Of a DNA stretch of 64,000 nt, positions 9,410-17,522 are shown piece by piece. Under the pieces are notes generated by a model that was not told the DNA's origin, did not search any database, and saw only the letters and a list, made by a program, of their open reading frames with translations. Within the stretch, counting starts at the first letter, position 1. Each line of letters starts with the position of its first letter. This stretch comes from Longibacter sp051155795 (GTDB taxonomy: Bacteria > Bacteroidota > Rhodothermia > Rhodothermales > Salinibacteraceae): NCBI RefSeq assembly GCF_051155795.1, contig NZ_DAXETW010000027.1, positions 1 to 64,000 on the forward strand. Direction: 5' to 3'. A program made the position numbers and the translations under genes.

Positions 9410-9905
9410 TCGTTTATCGTCGCCTGTGAGTGCAGATCGACATCCGGTGAGCCGGTGCCGACCCGCGAAATGAGTTCGTGTCGTTTCTACCCGTCATCTC
9501 AGAAGGGGAGCAGAGCCGGGGCTCGACACGCAGGCGCTCAGCGTGCAGAAAGAGGGGGGGGGTAGGGGTGCACACGAACGGTGCCCGGTCTCGGCGTCGA
9601 GAAATGTATCTTTTCCCTGTTTTCGCACCGCATAAGTTCTCACCCAACCCACTGTGTAGATCGGGCGCATCCCCGGTCAACCGTACCTATGGCGGAAGAC
9701 GGACCTTGGGCGCTCCACAGACGCACGCCTGGACCGTGCACTGGTGTCATTCGATCATGCATCACGATCTCTGCGCGGGCGACACGCCCATGAGGCCGCG
9801 ATGCCCCGAACCCAACAGGCTCACCCTTGCATGAGGATGAGCCTGTGGCTTGAGCACCGCTGGGGGTGGCGCATCGCGGGATGATGCTCGCACGATGCCG
9901 ATGGA
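9410..9905. other. Intergenic region between paired response regulators
   Basis: About 500 bases. It contains the hairpin at 9815-9846 and presumably a separate promoter for the downstream regulator. Small frames here lack recognisable domains. The length of the gap suggests the two regulators are not simply co-transcribed. Confidence 0.5.
9815..9846 (-). terminator. Strong hairpin 3' of second response regulator
   Basis: ACAGGCTCA (9815-9823) pairs with TGAGCCTGT (9838-9846), and an inner CCT/AGG pair extends the stem across a C-A mismatch. It lies about 60 bases downstream of the minus-strand regulator stop at 9906. No T-tract follows on either strand, so it is a terminator-like or mRNA-stabilising hairpin rather than a canonical intrinsic terminator. 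Confidence 0.4.
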
Positions 9906-10634
9906 TCAGTTCGATGCCGGCGGCTTCGGAGTGGGTACGTCGGCGTCCCGTCCGTGGGTGCCCTGTCCGTACGTCCACTGAACGGCGTACTGGAGCAACT
10001 CGGACACCGTGTCGAAGCCGAGCTTTTCTTTCGCTCGGCGACGATACGTCTCGATCGTCTTCCGGCTCAGACTAAGGCGATCCTGAATGTCCTGCACGCT
10101 GTAGCCCTGGCCGAGCATCTGGAAGACCGCCATCTCCCGGTCCGTGAGCTCATCGATCGCAAAACTCGGTTCGGAAGAACGGCCCATCGCCACTTTGTTG
10201 AGGATGCGCGAGGCCATCTTCCGGCTGAGGTATACCTCGCCCCGATGAACGCTACGGATCGCCTCGATCACGCTCTTTGTCGGTTCGCTCTTCATTAGGT
10301 ACCCGGACGCCCCGGCACGGATGGCGCGTTCGGCGTACACATTCTCATCGTACATTGAGAAAACGATCATCTTCACGTCCGGGTACTGCGCCCGGACGTT
10401 CTGCACGAGATCCAACCCGTGTGCATCATTTAAAGAAATATCGACAATAGCGACATCGGGCTCCAGGTCTTCGATCATGCGAAAGGCTTCATCCGACGAG
10501 CTGGCCTGACCGCAGATCTCAAGATCCATGGTGCCGTCGATCGTATCGGCAACCGCCTCCCGGATTGCCGGGTGATCATCGACGATAAAGACACGAATGT
10601 GGTCGCTAGCGCGCTTGCTGGTAGAGTTGGCCAT
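9906..10634 (-). CDS. Response regulator, NarL/FixJ family (second of two paralogues)
   Basis: 242 residues. The ATG at 10634 (MANSTSKRASDHIRVFIVDD) is chosen because it gives a normal short leader before the receiver; the open frame extends to 10760 without support. Receiver: IVDDHPAIREAV, phospho-Asp in VAIVDISLNDAHG, FSMYDE, LMKSEP. LuxR-type HTH: LTDREMAVFQMLGQGYSVQD and LSRKTIETYRRRAKEKLGFD. Nearly all positions match the neighbouring regulator in the HTH recognition region, so both probably bind similar DNA sites. It lies downstream of the histidine kinase gene on the same strand, making it the most likely cognate partner. Confidence 0.93.
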   Translation of the reverse strand: MANSTSKRASDHIRVFIVDDHPAIREAVADTIDGTMDLEICGQASSSDEAFRMIEDLEPDVAIVDISLNDAHGLDLVQNVRAQYPDVKMIVFSMYDENVYAERAIRAGASGYLMKSEPTKSVIEAIRSVHRGEVYLSRKMASRILNKVAMGRSSEPSFAIDELTDREMAVFQMLGQGYSVQDIQDRLSLSRKTIETYRRRAKEKLGFDTVSELLQYAVQWTYGQGTHGRDADVPTPKPPASN

Positions 10635-11108
10635 GAGTGGTCGGTGCGTTATGCTTCGGTCTCGGGAAAGAGTGCAGGACGATGCCGCTCGCGTTGCCGG
10701 CTCGGGCATCGCCCGCGTGTGTCCGACCCACCACAGTACACGTCCTTTCGAGGCGCACAAGCAATCACTCGAAAGGAGACAACATCTGGATGATCGGATG
10801 TCAACTGTCTACAACAACGTGAATCCGCCATGCGCCACACTCATCTTTTGGATGACGCAGGACGGGCTGCCGGGATCACAGATGGCGCAACTTGATCCGA
10901 AAACGATGATCCTGCGCCGAAGGAGCTATGACCCTCATCCGGATCGACCGTCGCCTGTGAAGATACCGAGCAGCGAGGACATTTGAAACCTGCGCCAGTT
11001 GAGGGGTACACACGCCCGTTCGTGCTGGTGGATTCGCGGGTCCGGGTCCGCGCATGAGAACGTGCGCCGGCGCCACGAAATGCCGAAAGCGGAGCAACCG
11101 CGATACCA
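10635..11108. other. Intergenic region between kinase and second regulator
   Basis: About 470 bases. Several short frames exist on both strands (for example across 10597-10986) but none shows a domain, signal or normal composition. It presumably carries the promoter of the minus-strand regulator at 9906-10634. No repeat or strong terminator was recognised. Confidence 0.45.
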
Positions 11109-13547
11109 TCACCCGCGACGACGCTCCAGAATCGTGCGCGGGAGCGTGACGCGGATCCGGGTGCCGTCTCCTTCGGCCGAGTCGATGTCCAGATCCGCAC
11201 CCACCGTGTGCGCCCGGTACCGCATACTGTGTAATCCGAGTGTGGAGGTGCTTTCGTCCCGGATGTCACCGGGGTCAAACCCGTGCCCGTCGTCCTCCAC
11301 CTGGAGCACGATGGACGTATCGTCCCCGCGCAACTCGACGTGTAGGGAGGACGGATCGGCATGCGACAGCGCGTTGCGCGCCGCCTCCTGCGCGATACGG
11401 TAGAGCTGTAACTTGACTTCATGATCGTCCACGTCCGTTTCGCCGTCGTGGACGTACGTGCATGTCACGTCCGGGAAGCGCTCGAGGCGACTCGTCAGTT
11501 CGCGAAGCGCCTGCGCGAGTCCGTCTCGGTCGACCTGCACGGGCATCACACCGCGCTGCAGGTCAGACACGTGCTGCGCGGCCTCCTGTACGTAATCGAT
11601 GATCTTTCCGACCTCTCGCTGCCCCTGTGGGTCCTCGTCGAAATACCGGGCCGCCAGGTTCTGCGCGAGCATTCTCGTGCCGGCCAGTTGCTGGCTGACG
11701 CGGTCGTGCAGGTCGTGGCCAAACCGCTGCTGCTGACGTTCCAGCGCTTCCACCATGCGACGCTCAAGCACCACCCGGTCGGTTACTTCCGTACCGCTTC
11801 CCCAGATGCCTTCAATCCCATTGCCGTCGTCGACGCCGACCGTGTTGACCACGAAATAGCGCGACGGTCGATCGTCGAGCGAAACGATATACTCGTGCTG
11901 CCGGAGCTCAAATCCCTCCTCGACCAGCTCGAAAAGAAACTCTCGATTCAGGCCCTCGATGAAACGGGATACCGGGATACCGATCAAATCGGAGGCGTCA
12001 GACACCCCGAAAAGCCGGGCGAGTGCCGCGTTTGCCTCGCTCACAACGCCGTACTCCAGAACGTGATCGACCTGCGTCTGCACGGACGCGTCCCCCGGAA
12101 TGGGTCGCTTCAGATCGATGCGCCAGATGGCTTCCGCGATGGTGTCGACGAAGTACCGGTACCGCTGTTCACTGCGGCGCAGCGCCTCTTCCGACAACTG
12201 GCGCCGGAGGTAGGTGCAGAGCATGTCCCCCAGGACAGAAAGGACGCGAGCGTCCTCATCTCGATACGGAGCGGACCCGATCTCATATTCGATCCCCAGG
12301 TAGCCGAAAAGCTGATCGTCTGCCGACAGGATTGGAACAGCAAAGGTCGGCCCACCGTCGTCTTCGATGTCCCGCTCCTCTGCCACCTCCGGGGACGAAA
12401 ACCACTCGTGCTGACGGTACGTATCGAGATGGATGGGCTGGCGCGTGACCTCGGCAAGCGATCCTTCCTGCGGAAAGCCGACGACATCGTCCGGCGTGAT
12501 AATGACGAGATAGGCATAGCGCGCCCCGGTGGCCTGCCCGACAATGTCCAGCAACTCGTCGAAGTCGCAGGCATCGGACGAAACCAGTAACTGGGAGGCT
12601 TCCACGAGTGCTCGCTCAGCGCGAACGCGGCGACGAAGACGGAGCGTCTGCTGTTCGTTGGAGAGAGTCGATACGTTGGCCGTCGTGCTCTGAAACCAAC
12701 AGACGGAGCACACCGGCTGATCGTTTTCGTCGCGGATTGGCGTCAGCCGGAGACGCAGGGTCACCGGATCCACGGATCCGACCGTTACCTCCACCTTCTC
12801 GTCCAACCCGTCGTGCAGCGCCTTGCGGACGGTCCCACGACGCTCGACAGGCCGGACATGCGGAATGAGTCCGCCGTTCCGGTTCAACCCGACGCGCGTC
12901 CAGCCACAGATGTCGACAAGGGTGTCGTTCTGGTACAGCACACAGCCCTCCGGGTCAACCACGGCCACGCCACCCTGCAATTGACCGGCTCCGGCGGCAT
13001 GTTCAACCACCTGTGACACAACATCCGGAAGCGACGTGTCGGTCATTGTACGCGAACGGCTCCGGCGGATCGCTTCACCGAAATTGCGGGCCATCAGCTG
13101 CAGGATGCCGATTCGCCGACGCATCCACGCCGCTCGGGGGGGCGCCGTGCGGAGTCGTAGACCTCCCCACATGCGGTCGCCGATCACAATCGGCAACGTC
13201 AGGGTGGCCTCTCCGTCCGGTGCCGGCCCGGCTCCACCCGTCCATTCAAACAGGATCTCTGCATCCTCGTCCGTGGCCGCGTCGTCGGAATGATCGACCA
13301 CCCCGTCCGTGGCGGCCCCGTCCGTGGCTACCGCTGCCCTCGCTCGCGACGGAACGTATTCAACGATCGCCGCCTCTTCCGCGTCGACGGCCTGACCGAA
13401 GATTTCGAGAGCGCGACGGACTGAGTCATCAAGATCGCCACCGCGGAGCAGGCGCGCCGTCGCGAGAATAATGTCGCGCAATAATGCACCGTTTTCTGTG
13501 TCATCCATTGTTGGCAACACAGGTGCAGCAGGCCGATCCTTGCTCAT
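11109..13547 (-). CDS. Soluble multi-sensor histidine kinase (GAF-PAS-GAF-PAS-HisKA_3-HATPase_c)
   Basis: 812 residues, no TM segment, so a cytosolic sensor. The order, as far as motifs allow, is an N-terminal GAF-like domain (about 20-165), a PAS domain (VVDPEGCVLYQNDTLVDICG), a second GAF (LLDIVGQATGARYAYLVI and PILSADDQLFGYLGIEYE), and a second PAS (YRYFVDTIAEAIWRIDL) ending in the PAC-like GIWGSGTEVTDRV. The dimerisation domain is HisKA_3 with GHDLHDRVSQQLAG; H614 is the expected phospho-His. The HATPase has QEAARNALSHA, VEDDGHGFDPG and TLGLHSMRYRAH. HisKA_3 kinases usually pair with NarL/FixJ regulators, which fits the two regulators encoded downstream. The ATG at 13547 opens the frame. 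Confidence 0.92.
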   Translation of the reverse strand: MSKDRPAAPVLPTMDDTENGALLRDIILATARLLRGGDLDDSVRRALEIFGQAVDAEEAAIVEYVPSRARAAVATDGAATDGVVDHSDDAATDEDAEILFEWTGGAGPAPDGEATLTLPIVIGDRMWGGLRLRTAPPRAAWMRRRIGILQLMARNFGEAIRRSRSRTMTDTSLPDVVSQVVEHAAGAGQLQGGVAVVDPEGCVLYQNDTLVDICGWTRVGLNRNGGLIPHVRPVERRGTVRKALHDGLDEKVEVTVGSVDPVTLRLRLTPIRDENDQPVCSVCWFQSTTANVSTLSNEQQTLRLRRRVRAERALVEASQLLVSSDACDFDELLDIVGQATGARYAYLVIITPDDVVGFPQEGSLAEVTRQPIHLDTYRQHEWFSSPEVAEERDIEDDGGPTFAVPILSADDQLFGYLGIEYEIGSAPYRDEDARVLSVLGDMLCTYLRRQLSEEALRRSEQRYRYFVDTIAEAIWRIDLKRPIPGDASVQTQVDHVLEYGVVSEANAALARLFGVSDASDLIGIPVSRFIEGLNREFLFELVEEGFELRQHEYIVSLDDRPSRYFVVNTVGVDDGNGIEGIWGSGTEVTDRVVLERRMVEALERQQQRFGHDLHDRVSQQLAGTRMLAQNLAARYFDEDPQGQREVGKIIDYVQEAAQHVSDLQRGVMPVQVDRDGLAQALRELTSRLERFPDVTCTYVHDGETDVDDHEVKLQLYRIAQEAARNALSHADPSSLHVELRGDDTSIVLQVEDDGHGFDPGDIRDESTSTLGLHSMRYRAHTVGADLDIDSAEGDGTRIRVTLPRTILERRRG

Positions 13548-13971
13548 CTAAATGAAGATCACGTATTGATGTAGGCGCAACTGCTCGGGGGACGCGAAGG
13601 CAATTTCGACATACGATGATGTCGACGAACGGGGACCCGACGAACCGAGACCTTTGCTCGCGTTCACCCACCGGTGCGACGCTGGGACGTATTTCAACCC
13701 CTATTGGAAGTCGTACGCCACACGCGGTACGGGTTGGAGAAACTGCTGGCGGTGGTGGCAGAGCGCATCATCCATTGGCGCATACAATCTCATCCTAAAT
13801 CATACGATGCATGGCCGGTCGTTTCAACAGCACGAATGGCGCCCACCTTGAGGTGCGACGGATGACGTCTCCTTCAATCAGATGGGCGGCGTCAGTCTCC
13901 GCCGAATTGACAGCAGGAGGCCATCGTCAACGGCGGATGCGCGTGAATGCGGAAGGATGCGCCCGAAACGC
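13548..13971. other. Intergenic region upstream of histidine kinase
   Basis: About 420 bases between the kinase start and the terminator of the tRNA unit. Short frames occur but have no domain or signal. It presumably holds the kinase promoter; no specific element could be assigned. Confidence 0.45.
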
Positions 13972-14006
13972 AAAAAAGGCGACGAAGGAGAGTTTCCTTC
14001 GCCGCC
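13972..14006 (-). terminator. Intrinsic terminator of tRNA-Gly unit
   Basis: On the minus strand a 12-bp stem with one mismatch (13978-13989 with 13995-14006, five-base loop) is followed by six T residues (bases 13972-13977 read as A on the plus strand). It sits 10 bases past the 3' end of the nearer tRNA-Gly gene, so it closes that transcription unit. Confidence 0.85.
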
Positions 14007-14015
14007 TCGGGGACG

Positions 14016-14091
14016 TGGAGCGGGTGATGAGATTCGAACTCACGACCTTCTGCATGGCAAGCAGATGCTCTAGCCACTGAGCTACACCCGC
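14016..14091 (-). tRNA. tRNA-Gly (GCC), CCA encoded
   Basis: 76 nucleotides including an encoded CCA. The acceptor GCGGGTG pairs with CACCCGC, the discriminator is T, the D-loop follows TAGCTCAGTGGCTAGAGCA, the anticodon stem-loop is TCTGC-TTGCCAT-GCAGA (anticodon GCC), and the T-arm has the GTTCGAAT loop. Second copy in transcription order, directly before the terminator. The 73-base body is identical to the copy at 14189-14261. Confidence 0.97.
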
Positions 14092-14188
14092 ATCGGTGTA
14101 CTGCGACTCCGGCGTAATCGCCGTCCCGCACGATCCGTTCCACATTGTCAAAGACCCGTCCTCATCATCTGACACCGGGGAGGATCGG

Positions 14189-14261
14189 AGCGGGTGATGA
14201 GATTCGAACTCACGACCTTCTGCATGGCAAGCAGATGCTCTAGCCACTGAGCTACACCCGC
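14189..14261 (-). tRNA. tRNA-Gly (GCC), CCA not encoded
   Basis: 73 nucleotides, identical in body to the neighbouring copy: same acceptor, GCC anticodon, GTTCGAAT T-loop and T discriminator. After the discriminator the genome reads CTCCG rather than CTCCA, so the CCA end must be added by the nucleotidyltransferase. First gene of the two-tRNA unit. Confidence 0.96.
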
Positions 14262-14338
14262 TGGTGACGGATCTGAACGCTACCAAATCCGCAATCCGAT
14301 GTCAAGCCTGTGTCGCGGGAATGGAGAACGGATGACAC

Positions 14339-14414
14339 CCGGTATCCACATCCGACGTACTCACGTACGCCTCCCGGTTTCAGGATGTGGCAAAACGCCC
14401 TCTTTCCATACCGG
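14339..14414. repeat. Nested inverted repeat downstream of GNAT gene
   Basis: Two inverted repeats are nested: CCGGTAT (14339-14345) with ATACCGG (14408-14414), and inside it CCACATCC (14346-14353) with GGATGTGG (14383-14390). The short GTAC repeats in the centre may form a third arm. It lies just past the stop of the minus-strand acetyltransferase, with no clear T-tract, so it may be a structured 3' end. Confidence 0.5.
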
Positions 14415-14417
14415 TTC

Positions 14418-14963
14418 CTAGCGAAAGCCGATCTTTTTCGTTCCTTCGTCATCCCTAGCCTCCTCCACGGGTTGACGCTCAATCGTGTATGTCGTTGAGA
14501 ACGAAACCGCATCCTGCGAGGCCCAGAAGGCCTGGGCTGCGGCGTTCTGCTCCAGCACACTCAAGCGGATCCGCTCGGCACGTACCCGGTCGCTCCAGGC
14601 AACGACGGCCTCCACGAGTTGTGCACCGTATCCATCGCGCCGGTGGTCCGGGGCGACGTAGATCTCGTCGAGGTAGACCTCCCCGTTGGTTTCGTAAATC
14701 GGCGGTGGCGCCGTTCGATGCGCGGTCGCAAACCCGACGACTTCGCCCCCCCGTTCGGCAACGTAGATCCGTCGCGTTTCATCCTCCAGCCACGCGCCGA
14801 AGTCATTCTCCCAGCGCTCGCGGGCGTCGTCAGATACACGAAGTCGGTTGTCATTTTCCGACTGCTCCTTCAGGAAATCCATCCATAGACCCGTTACGGT
14901 GTCCTGATCTCGTTTCAGGGCCTTGCGTACATCGGGATGCGCCATGAGTACGTATGGGGTCAT
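14418..14963 (-). CDS. GNAT family N-acetyltransferase
   Basis: 181 residues. The acetyl-CoA binding core is visible: YVAERGGEVVGFATAHR, then VYLDEIYVAPDHRRDGYGAQ (the R/Q-x-x-G-x-G/A loop, here RRDGYG) and LVEAVVAW, followed by RIRLSVLEQNAAAQAFW (the conserved N-x-x-A-x-x-F/W end of the fold). Substrate cannot be inferred. A second ATG at 14945 would remove six residues and is equally possible. It is separated from asd upstream by only 44 bases, so it may be the last gene of the lysC-asd transcription unit. Confidence 0.87.
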   Translation of the reverse strand: MTPYVLMAHPDVRKALKRDQDTVTGLWMDFLKEQSENDNRLRVSDDARERWENDFGAWLEDETRRIYVAERGGEVVGFATAHRTAPPPIYETNGEVYLDEIYVAPDHRRDGYGAQLVEAVVAWSDRVRAERIRLSVLEQNAAAQAFWASQDAVSFSTTYTIERQPVEEARDDEGTKKIGFR

Positions 14964-15007
14964 TCAGAAAAATAACGCTGTCGGCTCATCCGGCTACCGT
15001 GATGCGT

Positions 15008-16087
15008 CTACGCCGCCGCAGATTCGGCCGAAGACCGCGCGAGGTATCCGTCTCGGGCCAGCAGTTCGGCGTTCAGGATGGCTCCCCCGGCTGCTCCTCG
15101 AATCGTGTTGTGTGATAGCGCCACGAACTTGACATGGTTCACGGGGCACGCCTGAATGCGACCGATCGACACCGTCATCCCGTTGCCGTTCTTGACGTGA
15201 CGGAGCGGCTGAGGAGCGTCCACCTCCGACATGACGCGGAGGAACGCGTCGGGAACGCTCGGCAGGGTCTCCGACGTGAGCGGCGACCGATAGGACTCCA
15301 GCGCGTCGACGACATCAGCCACGCTCACCGGCTCCTGACACGCCACCGAGATGCACGCCATGTGCCCTTCGCGTACCGGGACGCGGTTGCACTGAGCGCT
15401 AACAACCATATCCGCGGGTCGAATGGCGCCGTCGTCCAGCGTTCCCAGAATTTTGCGCGGCTCGGTCGCCAGTTTCTCCTCCTCCCCTCCGATATATGGG
15501 ATCACGTTGCCGAGTGCATCGAGGGACGCCACACCGGGGTATCCCGCCCCGGACAGCGCTTGAAGCATCGTGACCTGTACCCGATCCACGCCGAAGCCGT
15601 CGACCAGCGGACGAAGGGCGCACACGAGACCGACCGTCGAGCAGTTCGGGTTGGTGACAATAAAGCCGTCTGAGCCCCAGTCCTGCGTCTCGACGAGACC
15701 GGCGTGATCCGCGTTGACTTCGGGAATCAGGAGGGGCACATCCTCCTGCATGCGGTAGTTTTTGGCATTCGAAATGACGGGAAAGCCCGCCTCCGCGAAC
15801 GCCTTCTCGATCTCCCCGGCCACCGACGAACTCAAGCCGGAAAACACAAAGTCGCAGTCCATCTCGGACGGCTCGGTCGGCACCACCTCAATATCGGCCA
15901 CCGACTCCGGCATCGGTTTTCCGCTCAGCCAGTTGGCGGCGTCGCGATAGGCCTTGCCCGCCGACCGTTCGGAGGCAGCCAGTGCCGTGACGGTAAACCA
16001 GGGATGATCGTCCAGAAGCCGAATGAAGGTCTGACCGACGGCACCCGTTGCACCGAGAATGCCGACGTTAAAGGAGGGGATGGACAT
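15008..16087 (-). CDS. asd: Aspartate-semialdehyde dehydrogenase
   Basis: 359 residues. Reduces aspartyl-4-phosphate to the semialdehyde, the branch-point step to lysine, threonine, methionine and diaminopimelate. N-terminal NADP-binding GILGATGAVGQTFIRLL, catalytic cysteine in TNPNCSTVGLV, and the substrate-binding LSGAGYPGVASLDALGNVIP. The NCSTVGL/GGEEEK-type signature matches the branch common in archaea and fungi (asd_EA) rather than the E. coli type. It lies 57 bases downstream of the aspartate kinase gene on the same strand, so the two consecutive pathway steps are probably co-transcribed. Confidence 0.93.
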   Translation of the reverse strand: MSIPSFNVGILGATGAVGQTFIRLLDDHPWFTVTALAASERSAGKAYRDAANWLSGKPMPESVADIEVVPTEPSEMDCDFVFSGLSSSVAGEIEKAFAEAGFPVISNAKNYRMQEDVPLLIPEVNADHAGLVETQDWGSDGFIVTNPNCSTVGLVCALRPLVDGFGVDRVQVTMLQALSGAGYPGVASLDALGNVIPYIGGEEEKLATEPRKILGTLDDGAIRPADMVVSAQCNRVPVREGHMACISVACQEPVSVADVVDALESYRSPLTSETLPSVPDAFLRVMSEVDAPQPLRHVKNGNGMTVSIGRIQACPVNHVKFVALSHNTIRGAAGGAILNAELLARDGYLARSSAESAAA

Positions 16088-16144
16088 ATGCGGAGAAGGT
16101 CGAACGTGTGGGAAAGGGCGGGGAGTGGCACGGGCGCGCCGGTG

Positions 16145-17164
16145 TCATGCCGCGTCCGGTACACGGGGAATGAGGTCGGTTACGTCGGCGCCGGACGGCA
16201 GGATGCAGGTCCCGGGCACAGACGGGTCAAGGATCGAACGTACCTGCATCGGGATGCCGGCATGAACGAGGGGACGGAGCGTCTTCGGATGCATGCCGAG
16301 GGCACCGGATTCGGTTCGAGCGTATGCTTCTTCCATGTCGATCCGATCCAGGCGTTCGGCGTTCTCGTCGGTGTTCGGATCTGCCGTGTAGAGGCCGTCG
16401 ACATCCGTAAACCGGGTCAGGGACCCGGCACCGAGCATAGCGGTGAAAAGAGCGGCGGAATAGTCGCTCCCCTCGAAGCCGAGCGTCGTAACCGTGCCAC
16501 TACGCGTTGCCCCGATGAATCCAGCCACCACCGGGACGTCGGACGTGCCGAGGTCTGCGTACCACCGGCGGACCCGGTCCGCCGTGTCGCGAAGATGTAC
16601 GTTGGCGCCGCCGAAGGCATCGTCGGTCACCATCAGCTTCGTCGCGTCACAGTGCGGAGCCGCGTGCCCAGCATCCCGCAGGGCAAGCGTAAGAATGGGC
16701 ACCGACATCTGCTCCCCCGTTGCAAGGACAGCATCTCGCAGTGCCGGAGAAAACCCCTCATTGCGCACTCGGTCGAACACCGTGCGTAGGCGCGAGAGGT
16801 GCTCGTCCAACATCAGACGGTATGCGTCGAGGAATGACGGCCCGAGGGCAGCGGCCGCGTGGTCGAGATGCCGATCGCGAAGGGTCGATACAAGGTCATC
16901 CACCACCCCGGGATCATGGTGATGGGTGGTAAATGCTTCGAGCCCGCTCGATAGCTGGCGCGTCACGCGCGCCAGGGCGGACGCAACCACCACGATCGGG
17001 CCGTCCGCCACGGCATCGGATACCACGTCGACGACCGTCGAGAAGGACGCCGGAGATCCGACGGAGGAACCCCCGAACTTCAATACGGCGGCCGGATGCG
17101 CCGGAAGCGGCACATCGGACCAGGACGACGGCGCGTTCGGCGCAGGCGAAGCGGCGGTGGGCAT
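16145..17164 (-). CDS. lysC: Aspartate kinase, catalytic domain only (no ACT domains)
   Basis: Phosphorylates aspartate, first step of the aspartate-family pathway. The ATG at 17164 is preferred; a TTG at 17185 extends the frame. Visible motifs are KFGGSSVGSP (normally KFGGTSV), VVVASALARVTRQL, VVAGFIGATRSGTVTTLGFE with GSDYSAALF, and FTDVDGLYTADPNTD plus LGMHPKTLRPL. The protein ends about 25 residues after the catalytic core (339 aa; typical enzymes have ~400-460 with two C-terminal ACT domains). Lacking ACT domains, it should not respond to lysine or threonine in the classic way. The usual GRGGSD is GFEGSD here. Neighbour of asd. Confidence 0.88.
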   Translation of the reverse strand: MPTAASPAPNAPSSWSDVPLPAHPAAVLKFGGSSVGSPASFSTVVDVVSDAVADGPIVVVASALARVTRQLSSGLEAFTTHHHDPGVVDDLVSTLRDRHLDHAAAALGPSFLDAYRLMLDEHLSRLRTVFDRVRNEGFSPALRDAVLATGEQMSVPILTLALRDAGHAAPHCDATKLMVTDDAFGGANVHLRDTADRVRRWYADLGTSDVPVVAGFIGATRSGTVTTLGFEGSDYSAALFTAMLGAGSLTRFTDVDGLYTADPNTDENAERLDRIDMEEAYARTESGALGMHPKTLRPLVHAGIPMQVRSILDPSVPGTCILPSGADVTDLIPRVPDAA

Positions 17165-17522
17165 CGAGGAAACGGGGGGACGCAAATGAAGAGGAATACC
17201 GAGCGGGGGGTCGCCGGAACGCTCCGGACGCGTTGCTACCCGGGCTCGCGACGCAACGTTCCGGTTCTACGAGCCTCGGTGCGGGGGGGCGTCATCGGTC
17301 GAGATCGAGACCATCCAGTCTTGCCCGACGCAAGCAACGCCCGTTCCGCAGAAAACATCGGAAATGTCAATACGACATCGAGCGGGCCTGGATCACTCCC
17401 ATACCTGCTTCTGACGCGCTTTTCGCGTTTCTTCGGATCCATTCCGTTTCACGCCGGACCCGCGTTTCGTATGATACACGTGCATCCTTCTACTTCCCCT
17501 TGCACAGGTCTTCAATCCCGCC
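17165..17522. other. Divergent promoter region between lysC and folD
   Basis: About 360 bases separating the minus-strand aspartate kinase from the plus-strand folD. It should contain both promoters. I recognised no riboswitch-like element; in particular no lysine-riboswitch core was seen upstream of the kinase. Confidence 0.5.

Noticed and set aside
9478..9834. 118-residue plus-strand frame between regulators
   Set aside because: No domain, no signal, and it runs through a strong hairpin.
10841..11422. 193-residue minus-strand frame in the kinase-regulator gap
   Set aside because: Largely overlaps the C-terminus of the histidine kinase in another frame; Arg/Ser-rich shadow composition.
13892..14286. 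Minus-strand frames encoding peptides such as GCSSVARASACHAEGREF
   Set aside because: They translate straight through the two tRNA-Gly genes; this peptide is a known artefact of tRNA sequences.
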